A program made the translations under genes and the position numbers. From NCBI GenBank assembly GCA_022451445.1, contig JAKUSY010000159.1:1-7097 (forward strand): a stretch of 7,097 nucleotides of DNA. The letters run 5' to 3'. Of this stretch, positions 1 through 6,433 are shown piece after piece. Every line of letters starts with the position of its first letter. The stretch's first letter is position 1. Under the pieces are notes generated by a model. That model searched no databases and was not told the origin of the DNA. It saw only the letters and a list, made by a program, of their open reading frames with translations. This stretch comes from Planctomycetota bacterium (GTDB taxonomy: Bacteria > Planctomycetota > UBA8108).

Positions 1-2020
1 CCTTGACCGGGCCAACCTCGAAGCTGGCCACATCGTCATCGAGTGAGCCGCTGATTCTGTCGATGCCACTGTCTGCCTTCTGCGCCGCGGCGAGAACCAG
101 GTCATTGAGCTTGAAGAATACCGATTCACCCGGCTCACCCGCTGAAGAAAGCTTCTTCTTCAGAGCGGCCCCATCGGCGCCTGAGATCAGAATTGTCACC
201 ACCTCATCGGAGCCCGGCTCGGCAGCCACCCCGGGTTTGCCAGCCTCATCATTCTCTCCGATCTCGCCAGGCTTCTCGAAACCCGATGGATCGAAGCCTT
301 CGGGAAGCTCGAATCCTTCCGGGAGACCCGTGGCCGAATCCCCTTGAGGACCGGCAAAGCTGGCAAGGGCCTTCTGCGCCATCTCCTTGACCGTCGCGAG
401 CTCCTGCTCGTTGAGCGTAAAGGCTATGGTGACGTTCTTACCTTCGCTCTTGGGCATCAGCTTACCCATGAGCCCGATCGCCTTCGGCCCGAGCATCTGC
501 ATGGCCAGGAGCGACATGCCGCCGAGCTGGGTGCCGATGGTTTTCTTGGTATTCTCCGCGTCTTCGGACGTCGGCGAAACGCCGATCAACTCCAGCGAGA
601 AGTCGGTGCCGCCTGAGTCGAGCGCCAGCATCAGGGAATCGATCTTGATGGCCGGAGTGGGTGCTTCGGGTGCGTCATCCGGACCTGGGATTCCTCCGGG
701 CGGAACGGCAAGCCCCTGCTGCAGCGCGGCCCCGGCCTCTTCCGGAACGTCCGCTACCAGCCAGAGTGCCTCCTTCCTCGCGAGTTTCTTGCTCATGGTA
801 TTGAAGACCTCTTTCGAGAGGATCCCCTGGCCTTCGCCCTTCCTGCGAGCGATCACCTTGTCGAGCCAGGCGGGAGTGGCGAACAGCATCTGTCCCGTGG
901 AGAGGAAGGTAAAGCGGCCCTTTATCGATTGGCCCTCGGCCACTGAATATACATTGAGACCCGCCTTCACCTCGGGCGCCGAAGGCGAGAGAACTTCCAT
1001 CTCAACCAGCGCGCTCACGATTGCGGCCGGATCACTGAATTCACCCTCGACCAGGATCATCCCATCCGACTCCGCCGCGGCGGCGCCCGCCGCCCCGAAA
1101 TCTTCTATGCCTGGGATCGGGGAGCTCTCGGGCATCTCGCCCGCGACCAGGATGCTCCGGATGCTGGTGAACGGATCGAGCCCGGCAGCCATAGCCAGCT
1201 TGGCTGGCTCCAGGAGTGGGTAAGAGCCCTCTTCCAGCTCCGCGGGCGTACGGGGAAGTTTTTCCCCGGCCAGACCCTCGTAGGCCGAGATCAGGCGAGG
1301 AATATTCAAACCCAAAAGCACCTGCGCCTCGGCGGGAACCAGTAAAGCGGCCGGCGATGAGGTGGCGGAGATTGCTGCCAGGGCCGGGGCTTCCGGCTCG
1401 GCCGGAAGACCCTCAGGCTTCTCAGGAGCGGGCTCGGCCACTTCAGGTTTCCCGGCTTCAGGTTCAGTCTCCTCGGGTTCGGCTGGGGCCTCCGGCTCAT
1501 CGGCGGACTCCTCTGCGGATTCCTCCCCAGGTTCCTCCTCGGGGGAATCGTCAACGGCGGCGACCTCCTCGTTGCCGGCCGGAGCCTTCCCTCCGATCAC
1601 CATATTGGTGACAAAGAAATCGACCGCGGCGAGTCCACCCACCACCAGCAGCAGAACTACGACCAGCACGGCGGGGCTCTTCTTGCTTCCGGCAGCCTGG
1701 CCCTCGGACCCACGGCCCGATGCCTCGGAAATCTTCGAGCTCGATAAACCGCCTTTCTTGAAAGAAGATTTCTTATCGCCTTTTCGCGCCGAGATACCGC
1801 CCTTCTTGAAGGAAGGCTTCTTCTTGGAAGGCGCCTTCTCCTCGGAAGCGACCGGCGCATGGGAAACCTCTTCCTCGACCGGAGAGGACGAGACCTCAGG
1901 GACTGTTTCTTCCCCGATCAGCATGACCTCTGAGCAGGCCTTACAACTCATCTTGCGGCCGGAAAACTTCTCCGGTGCCTTGTACTTGGCGCCACATCCG
2001 TTACAGGTAACCTCGAGCAT
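1..2020 (-). CDS. Zinc-ribbon, single-pass membrane protein with DUF3352-like outer region (partial, 3' end outside window)
   Basis: Reading leftward from the ATG at 2020-2018, the frame stays open for 673 codons to the window edge, so the C-terminus is missing. Residues 1-35 form a zinc ribbon of the MJ0042 type, with C6-x2-C9 and C26-x2-C29. Residues 60-115 are Lys/Ser-rich with a repeated SFKKGG motif. Residues about 116-137 (AVLVVVLLLVVGGLAAV core) are a membrane span. Residues about 150-215 are a Pro/Glu/Ala-rich acidic linker. Lysines before and acids after the span predict the zinc ribbon in the cytoplasm and the rest outside. From about 225 to 555 the pattern (a 'VPAEAQVLLGLNIPRL' opening, 'GLDPFTSIRSILVAGE', later beta-rich stretches) resembles DUF3352-type proteins; this is recalled by eye and is uncertain. 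A (G/E)LPEGF repeat follows at 565-576. The start is supported by GGGAG seven bases upstream. It is divergent from the moxR cluster. Function unknown; a membrane sensor or scaffold is possible. Confidence 0.85.
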   Translation of the reverse strand, partial: MLEVTCNGCGAKYKAPEKFSGRKMSCKACSEVMLIGEETVPEVSSSPVEEEVSHAPVASEEKAPSKKKPSFKKGGISARKGDKKSSFKKGGLSSSKISEASGRGSEGQAAGSKKSPAVLVVVLLLVVGGLAAVDFFVTNMVIGGKAPAGNEEVAAVDDSPEEEPGEESAEESADEPEAPAEPEETEPEAGKPEVAEPAPEKPEGLPAEPEAPALAAISATSSPAALLVPAEAQVLLGLNIPRLISAYEGLAGEKLPRTPAELEEGSYPLLEPAKLAMAAGLDPFTSIRSILVAGEMPESSPIPGIEDFGAAGAAAAESDGMILVEGEFSDPAAIVSALVEMEVLSPSAPEVKAGLNVYSVAEGQSIKGRFTFLSTGQMLFATPAWLDKVIARRKGEGQGILSKEVFNTMSKKLARKEALWLVADVPEEAGAALQQGLAVPPGGIPGPDDAPEAPTPAIKIDSLMLALDSGGTDFSLELIGVSPTSEDAENTKKTIGTQLGGMSLLAMQMLGPKAIGLMGKLMPKSEGKNVTIAFTLNEQELATVKEMAQKALASFAGPQGDSATGLPEGFELPEGFDPSGFEKPGEIGENDEAGKPGVAAEPGSDEVVTILISGADGAALKKKLSSAGEPGESVFFKLNDLVLAAAQKADSGIDRISGSLDDDVASFEVGPVK
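293..328 (-). repeat. Tandem hexapeptide-coding repeat (G/E)LPEGF
   Basis: Two adjacent 18-base units in the minus-strand gene encode GLPEGF (bases 328-311) and ELPEGF (310-293), followed by a degenerate DPSGF. Within the units, 17-base stretches at 291-307 and 309-325 match at 14 positions when aligned by eye. The units stay in frame and probably form a flexible Pro/Gly/Glu linker between two outer segments of the protein. Confidence 0.6.
1742..1813 (-). repeat. Duplicated SFKKGG(I/L)S-coding segment
   Basis: Residues 70-77 (bases 1813-1790) and 86-93 (bases 1765-1742) of the zinc-ribbon protein read SFKKGGIS and SFKKGGLS, 16 residues apart. They lie in the basic stretch between the zinc ribbon and the membrane span, which is predicted to be cytoplasmic. 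The repeat could bind nucleic acid or acidic lipid headgroups, or may simply be low-complexity expansion. Confidence 0.55.
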
Positions 2021-2027
2021 CTCGTTT

Positions 2028-2032
2028 CTCCC
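2028..2032 (-). promoter_or_regulatory. Ribosome binding site of the zinc-ribbon gene
   Basis: On the minus strand GGGAG lies seven bases before the ATG at 2020. It supports that start, which also sits immediately before the complete zinc-ribbon motif. Confidence 0.65.
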
Positions 2033-2129
2033 GTTTTCTCTATCAAGCCGCGGCTGGCCTGCTGCGGCCTGGAAATATTCAACTGTCTTCTTTCCCGACA
2101 GATCCTCTCCCGGGCAGGCCTTGTATTAT

Positions 2130-2145
2130 TTCACGCTTCCGTGAA
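2130..2145. promoter_or_regulatory. Perfect 6-bp inverted repeat, possible operator
   Basis: TTCACG-CTTC-CGTGAA is a perfect inverted repeat with a 4-base spacer, 110 bp from the zinc-ribbon start and 112 bp from the moxR start. It directly follows TATTAT (2124-2129), where a rightward transcript would begin if that were a -10 box. A repressor dimer site is therefore plausible. No T-tract follows the stem in either orientation, which argues against an intrinsic terminator. It does not match CIRCE, a canonical LexA box or a CRP site as I know them. A chance occurrence cannot be excluded. Confidence 0.3.
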
Positions 2146-2246
2146 GGTGTCCATCTGTTGCTGGAAGACCGGTTGGTGTTCTCACGACACGGGAAACTCA
2201 TGGTAATATGACGGCCCGGACAAGCACCGGATCAAGCTAAGGTAAC

Positions 2247-2251
2247 GGGAG
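2247..2251 (+). promoter_or_regulatory. Ribosome binding site of moxR
   Basis: GGGAG lies six bases before the ATG at 2258 and fixes that start, even though the first 30 or so residues are a Ser/Pro/Glu-rich extension beyond the usual MoxR core. Confidence 0.7.
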
Positions 2252-2257
2252 ATTGAA

Positions 2258-3337
2258 ATGGCGGACCCCTCGAGCCCTGAATCAAACACCGAAACTCCCC
2301 CGGTGGAGAGCTCCAGCGCTCCAGCGCGGGAAGTCGTCACCTCGGACAACGAGGCCGCGGAGTTGCTGCGCGAGTCTGCCACGCGCTTGAGAAGCGAGCT
2401 CGCGAAGGTCATTGTCGGCCAGCACGAGGTGATCGAGCAGATGCTCATCGCCATGTTCTGCGGCGGGCACTCCATCCTCATCGGGGTCCCGGGCCTCGCC
2501 AAGACCCTGCTGGTCAGCACCCTGGCAAGGCTCCTGAACCTCAGCTTCCGGCGGATCCAGTTTACCCCCGACCTCATGCCCTCGGACATCACAGGCACCG
2601 ACATCCTGCAGGAGGACCCCGACTCGGGTCTTCGCAGCTTCCGCTTCCTCGAAGGACCGATCTTCGCCAATATGCTGCTGGCCGATGAGATTAACCGCAC
2701 GCCGCCAAAAACGCAGGCGGCCCTCCTCGAGGCGATGCAGGAGAGGAAGGTGACCGTAGGCCAGCAGACGACCGAGCTCCCGTCTCCATTCTTCGTGGTC
2801 GCCACCCAGAATCCCATCGAGCAGGAGGGGACCTACAACCTCCCCGAGGCCCAGCTCGATCGTTTCATCTTCTCGATCCGGGTCGGCTATCCCGAGGAGG
2901 AAGAAGAGCTGGAGATCATGAAGCGCACCAGGGCGCCCGACTCGATCGAATTGGCGCCCGTTCTTTCGGAAAATGACATCATCAGGATCCAGGAGCTGGT
3001 ACCAACCGTTCCGGCCGCCGACCACGTCTACCGCTTCGCCCTGAAGCTGGTGCGGCGCTCGCGCCCGGAAGAGCCCGATGCCCCCGGCTATATCCGCGAC
3101 AGCCTCTCCTTCGGAGCCGGGCCGCGCGCGGCCCAATACCTGATGACGGCCGCCAAGGCCCGCGCCCTCCTGCGCGGCCGCTTCCACGTCAACCTGGCGG
3201 ACATCGCCCGGGTCGCCGTACCCGTTCTCTCCCACCGGCTGATCACCAATTTCAACGCGGATGCCGAGGGAGTCACGCCACAGAGCCTGGTGAACAGGCT
3301 CCTGGAGGATCTCACCAGGGAAAACACGAAGGATTGA
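2258..3337 (+). CDS. moxR: MoxR-family AAA+ ATPase
   Basis: This 359-residue cytoplasmic protein is a clear MoxR AAA+ ATPase. The Walker A motif is GVPGLAKT (76-83) and Walker B is LLADEINR (140-147, with D143 and E144). Sensor 1 lies in VVATQNPIEQEGTY (N185). The conserved LPEAQLDRF segment (195-203) carries the putative arginine finger R202, and GAGPRA (286-291) supplies sensor 2 arginine R290. Residues from about 230 onward form the C-terminal lid. All catalytic elements appear intact, so it should hydrolyse ATP as a ring oligomer. Family members act as chaperones for partners with VWA domains, and three such partners follow directly. The first 30 or so residues are Ser/Pro/Glu-rich and probably disordered, making it slightly longer than the typical 320-330 residues. 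It is first in the operon; the next gene starts 7 bases after its stop. The specific client is not evident from sequence. Confidence 0.97.
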   Translation: MADPSSPESNTETPPVESSSAPAREVVTSDNEAAELLRESATRLRSELAKVIVGQHEVIEQMLIAMFCGGHSILIGVPGLAKTLLVSTLARLLNLSFRRIQFTPDLMPSDITGTDILQEDPDSGLRSFRFLEGPIFANMLLADEINRTPPKTQAALLEAMQERKVTVGQQTTELPSPFFVVATQNPIEQEGTYNLPEAQLDRFIFSIRVGYPEEEEELEIMKRTRAPDSIELAPVLSENDIIRIQELVPTVPAADHVYRFALKLVRRSRPEEPDAPGYIRDSLSFGAGPRAAQYLMTAAKARALLRGRFHVNLADIARVAVPVLSHRLITNFNADAEGVTPQSLVNRLLEDLTRENTKD

Positions 3338-3344
3338 GCCGCCG

Positions 3345-4241
3345 ATGACCGAACTGCGGGACTTCCTCGACCCAGGCTCCGTCGCGCAGCTCGAGCGGCT
3401 GCAGGTCGTCGCCAGGAAGATTGTCGAGGGCTTCCTGAGAGGTCTCCATCGCAGCGCCGCCCGGGGCTCATCCATCGAGTACGCCGAACATCGGCCCTAT
3501 GTTCCCGGAGATGATCTCAAGCACCTCGACTGGCGAAGCTATGCCCGCACCGACCGCTTCTACCTCAAGCAATTCGAGGACGAGACCAACCTTCGAGCCA
3601 CCCTGGTGCTCGACGCCTCCGCCTCGATGGGCTTCTCGAGCGAAGGAATCACCAAGCTGCGCTACGCGTCCTGCCTGGCGGCGGCGATGGCCTACCTGCT
3701 CCTGGGCCAACGTGACGCGATCGGCCTGGCCCTGGCCGGCGAAGCCCTCCGGCACCACATCCCCCCGAGAGCCTCGGCCGAAAACCTGGCGGGCATCTAC
3801 TCGGCTATGGAGAAGGCGCGGCCCGAGGGCAGAACCGACCTTGCGAAGGTGCTGACGCAGCTCTCTGAGCGCGTCGAGCCAAAATCCCTGGTGATACTCA
3901 TCTCCGACCTCCTCGACGACGAACGAAACATTCTCTCGGGGATCTCCCAGCTGCGCCACCGAGGCGGTGAGGTCATCGTGCTCCAGGTTCTCGACCCCGC
4001 CGAGCGGGAGCTGCCCTTCAGCAGCTGGATGGTACTCAGAGATATAGAGGATCCCTCGACCGAGGTGCGTCTCGATGCGCGCCAGATGGCCGAGCTCTAC
4101 CGTGAAAACTTCAGCGGGCACCAGGACGCCATCCGCAAGGGCTGCTCAGCGGCGGAGGTCGATTACCTCTGTCTCGAAACCAGCGCTCCCTTCGCGAACT
4201 CCCTCGGACGCTTCCTGCATCTGCGGTCGAGGCAACGATGA
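3345..4241 (+). CDS. DUF58 domain protein with VWA fold, soluble
   Basis: This 298-residue protein carries the DUF58 signature: GLHRSAARGSS (33-43), then EYAEHRPYVPGDDLKHLDWR (45-64) and YARTDRFYLKQFEDE (66-80). A VWA metal site (MIDAS) follows: D90-A-S-A-S94, T164 in GRTDL, and D188 in ISDLLDD, so all three canonical positions are present. No membrane segments are seen, unlike the DUF58 relatives that have N-terminal spans, so it should be cytoplasmic alongside MoxR. DUF58 proteins are the most frequent genetic partners of MoxR and are presumed adaptors or clients; the biochemical role is not settled. AAGGA at 3329-3333, inside the end of moxR, is a ribosome site 11 bases before the ATG. The stop overlaps the next start as ATGA (4238-4241), indicating translational coupling. 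Confidence 0.95.
   Translation: MTELRDFLDPGSVAQLERLQVVARKIVEGFLRGLHRSAARGSSIEYAEHRPYVPGDDLKHLDWRSYARTDRFYLKQFEDETNLRATLVLDASASMGFSSEGITKLRYASCLAAAMAYLLLGQRDAIGLALAGEALRHHIPPRASAENLAGIYSAMEKARPEGRTDLAKVLTQLSERVEPKSLVILISDLLDDERNILSGISQLRHRGGEVIVLQVLDPAERELPFSSWMVLRDIEDPSTEVRLDARQMAELYRENFSGHQDAIRKGCSAAEVDYLCLETSAPFANSLGRFLHLRSRQR
4229..4232 (+). promoter_or_regulatory. Ribosome binding site of the BatA-like gene
   Basis: GAGG lies five bases before the ATG at 4238, inside the end of the DUF58 gene. It supports the ATGA-overlap start and re-initiation by ribosomes finishing DUF58. Confidence 0.5.
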
Positions 4242-6433
4242 ACCCACTGCCTGACACCTTCCACAACCCCCAGCTCTGGCCGCTGCTCATCTTCGCGTTC
4301 CTGCCAACCCTCCTGTACTTCATCGACAGGCGCAGGGCCCGAAGAATGGACTGGCCGGCGCTGCAATTCTTCCTTACCCGGCAACGGGCCAGGCTCAGGT
4401 GGATCCGTTTCCGGGAGGCGCTGCTGATCGCGGTACGGAGCCTCGCCCTCGCCCTCATGGTCTATGCGCTCCTGAGGCCAGCCACTGAAATCGAGGAGGA
4501 GCTCAGCGCCGCCAGTTCCTCCAGCCGCGGCCTGGTGCTGGTCATCGACACCAGCTTCAGCATGAGCTACCACCCCGATGGCGATTCCGGCGACCTGCTC
4601 GCACGGGGAAAATCACGTGCCCGAGCCCTTCTCGAAGAGCTCAAGCCAACGGACACGGCGGTGATTCTGGCCGGCGGCGGCGGTGAAAAATCTCCCGGCG
4701 AGCTCTTCGATCTCGAAAAAACTCGCCGCAAGCTCGAATCATTAGAGCTCACGGGCGGACGCTTCGACCTGCTTCGCACCCTCGACGATGCGATCTCTGA
4801 AGCCTCCGGCCTGCCCTCTACCGTACGTGAGATCTACATCCTCACCGATCAGCAGGCCGACAGCCTCGGAGAAGCGGACGATAGGAACCTGGAATTCCTC
4901 GCCTCCCGCCTCGCGGCGCTCGAGCCTGCCCCCTCCGTCGACCTCATAGACTGCGGAGTCCCCGAAGCCCACAACCACAGGATCGTCAAATTCGAGAGCG
5001 ATTCGCTTGTAACCGGAACCGACTCGGCTGTCGGCTTTCGCGCCACGGTGGCGCCGGCCCCGGGCGGTGAAGACCTCCACCTCAGGGTAACGGTCAATGG
5101 CGAGGTGATCGTGAGCAGGCCACTGGCTGCGACCAAAGACGACCAGGCGGTCTCCTTTCGTCACCGCTTCTCCGATGCCGGAACGGCCAGGGTCAGCGCG
5201 GAGATCATCGGAGAGGGGGCGGGCGATGGGCTCCCCTACGACGATGCCCGGCACCTTGTCATCGAGGTCCTCGACCGGCTGGAGGTGCCGATTCTACAGG
5301 ATCCGAAGACGGAGGGCAGGGCCGGCGGAGGCCACTGGATCGACCTGGCCCTCTTTCCCAGGTACGGAGAGGCCCATCCTCCCGAGGTCATCTTCCGCCC
5401 GGTGATCCTGGGCTCCGCCGACAGTGAGATCCTGGCAAGGGCTCGGGTCCTCGTGCTCTCCGGAATTCGGGCCCTCGAGCCGCGCAAGCTCGATCTCATC
5501 GAAAGCTTCGTCGAGAGGGGCGGCGGTCTCCTCATCTTCGCGGACGCGGAAACAGATCGACTCTTCGCCAACGAGAGGCTCTGGCGCCGCGGAAGCGGAC
5601 TCCTTCCCGCCGAGCTGATCGCGCGGCGAGAGGCGGCAGCGGGAGAGACCTTCCATCCGGTCGAAACCGACCTCGAGCACCCGGTCTTCTCCATCTTCAA
5701 GGGCGTCTCGGAGGCGGACCTCGCCCGCTTATCGATAAGAAGCTGCTGGAAAACGGGCCCGGCAAAGGAAAAATCCGCGGCCCTCTCAAAAACCGGCGAC
5801 GGGTCTCCGTGGATCATCGAACATCCGTTCGGGGAAGGAAAAATCGTTCTCTTCACCACGGGAGCGACCCCACTCGAAACAGACCTGCCGCGGACCCCGC
5901 TCTTCGTTCCTTTGCTCCACCGGTTGATCCGCTATCTCGCCCTCGGCCCATCACCCACGCCAGGCCGCGACCAGGGTGAAACATTGGAGCTCGCGCTCGA
6001 AACGGGAGAGAAGAACGGGGAGGCCCGGATCACCAGCCCGACAGGAGAGACCGGCACCATCGAAATTTCCACCTCGGCCGGCAAACCGGTGCTCCGCTGG
6101 GGGCAAACTCACGAGACTGGCTTCTACTCCTTTGAAATCGCCCACGAGAGCGGCGGCCAACGCGCCGTGACCCTGGCTGTGAACATGAATCCCCACGAAT
6201 CGGACCTCACACGGCTTGAGACCGGCAAGCTGGAAAACCTGGAGAACAAGCTCGGAATCCGCAGGAGCAGCTATTCCAACCGCAGCCCCGGCGGCCGGCA
6301 GACCGTCATCATCGAAATCGAGCACTGGCCCTGGGCTCTCCTCCTGGGCCTGCTGCTGCTCCTTTTCGAGCTCGTCCTCCTGAAGGGATTTACCTCGTCA
6401 GGACCGGCCGAGCCCGCTGGAGGCGCGTCATGA
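4238..6433 (+). CDS. BatA-like membrane protein with VWA and glutamine-amidotransferase-like regions
   Basis: This 731-residue protein begins with the two-span BatA/aerotolerance N-terminal domain: spans at about 12-29 and 60-80, joined by a strongly basic loop (RRRARR at 31-36, RQRARLRWIRFR at 48-59). By the positive-inside rule the loop is cytoplasmic and the following domains lie outside. A VWA domain spans about 97-240, with DTSFS at 104-108 and TD at 203-204. The usual MIDAS threonine is not seen: the expected GGT position reads GGRFD (173-177). Residues about 245-345 are beta-rich. Residues about 400-565 resemble a class I glutamine-amidotransferase fold (RVLVLSGI, FVERGGGLLIF, GEGKIVLFTTG) but show no GxCxG nucleophile, so it is probably non-enzymatic. 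A C-terminal span (697-716) re-enters the membrane. It overlaps both neighbours by four bases. It is likely a MoxR-linked membrane component; its substrate is unknown. Confidence 0.9.
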   Translation: MNPLPDTFHNPQLWPLLIFAFLPTLLYFIDRRRARRMDWPALQFFLTRQRARLRWIRFREALLIAVRSLALALMVYALLRPATEIEEELSAASSSSRGLVLVIDTSFSMSYHPDGDSGDLLARGKSRARALLEELKPTDTAVILAGGGGEKSPGELFDLEKTRRKLESLELTGGRFDLLRTLDDAISEASGLPSTVREIYILTDQQADSLGEADDRNLEFLASRLAALEPAPSVDLIDCGVPEAHNHRIVKFESDSLVTGTDSAVGFRATVAPAPGGEDLHLRVTVNGEVIVSRPLAATKDDQAVSFRHRFSDAGTARVSAEIIGEGAGDGLPYDDARHLVIEVLDRLEVPILQDPKTEGRAGGGHWIDLALFPRYGEAHPPEVIFRPVILGSADSEILARARVLVLSGIRALEPRKLDLIESFVERGGGLLIFADAETDRLFANERLWRRGSGLLPAELIARREAAAGETFHPVETDLEHPVFSIFKGVSEADLARLSIRSCWKTGPAKEKSAALSKTGDGSPWIIEHPFGEGKIVLFTTGATPLETDLPRTPLFVPLLHRLIRYLALGPSPTPGRDQGETLELALETGEKNGEARITSPTGETGTIEISTSAGKPVLRWGQTHETGFYSFEIAHESGGQRAVTLAVNMNPHESDLTRLETGKLENLENKLGIRRSSYSNRSPGGRQTVIIEIEHWPWALLLGLLLLLFELVLLKGFTSSGPAEPAGGAS
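6419..6423 (+). promoter_or_regulatory. Ribosome binding site of the second membrane VWA gene
   Basis: A full GGAGG lies six bases before the ATG at 6430, within the last codons of the BatA-like gene. It is the strongest Shine-Dalgarno in the window and supports the ATGA-overlap start rather than later in-frame starts. Confidence 0.7.

Larger units (their letters stand above)
2021..2257. promoter_or_regulatory. Divergent intergenic region with promoters for both units
   Basis: This 237-bp gap is the only non-coding stretch and lies between two divergent start codons, so it must carry the promoters for both directions unless transcription enters from elsewhere. It has AT-rich spots in a GC-rich background: TATTAT at 2124-2129 and TAATAT at 2204-2209 on the plus strand, each a partial match to a -10 box (5/6 and 4/6). 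Neither has a convincing TTGACA-like box 16-18 bases upstream, so no specific promoter is assigned. An AATATT island lies at about 2073-2078. No sigma-54 -24/-12 element was recognised. Confidence 0.6.

Noticed and set aside
387..1223. Plus-strand open frame of 278 codons
   Set aside because: It lies antisense to the zinc-ribbon gene. Its translation is a Ser/Ala/Pro-rich composition with no domain, typical of the complementary strand of a GC-rich gene, while the minus frame gives a zinc ribbon, a membrane span and a good ribosome site.
1362..2144. Plus-strand open frame of 260 codons running into the intergenic gap
   Set aside because: It is antisense to the well-supported N-terminal part of the zinc-ribbon gene, has low-complexity Ser/Gly-rich sequence, and shows no recognisable domain.
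2130..2145. Intrinsic terminator at the TTCACG/CGTGAA stem
   Set aside because: The stem is only six base pairs, no run of T follows it in either direction, and it lies upstream of two divergent starts where no transcript is expected to end.
2173..2209. TTGGTG and TAATAT as a sigma-70 promoter pair for moxR
   Set aside because: The spacing between the two boxes is 25 bases, far from the usual 16-18, and both boxes are only partial matches.
2282..3475. Minus-strand open frame of 397 codons opposite moxR and the start of the DUF58 gene
   Set aside because: The opposite strand encodes every AAA+ motif of MoxR. The antisense product is rich in Arg, Gly and Leu without motifs; it is a by-product of codon bias.
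3468..4121. Minus-strand open frame of 217 codons opposite the DUF58 gene
   Set aside because: The plus strand carries the complete DUF58 signature and metal site, and the antisense frame has no recognisable motif.
5236..5859. Minus-strand open frame of 207 codons opposite the BatA-like gene
   Set aside because: It has Ser/Arg-rich shadow composition with no domain, and the plus frame is continuous and coherent across it.
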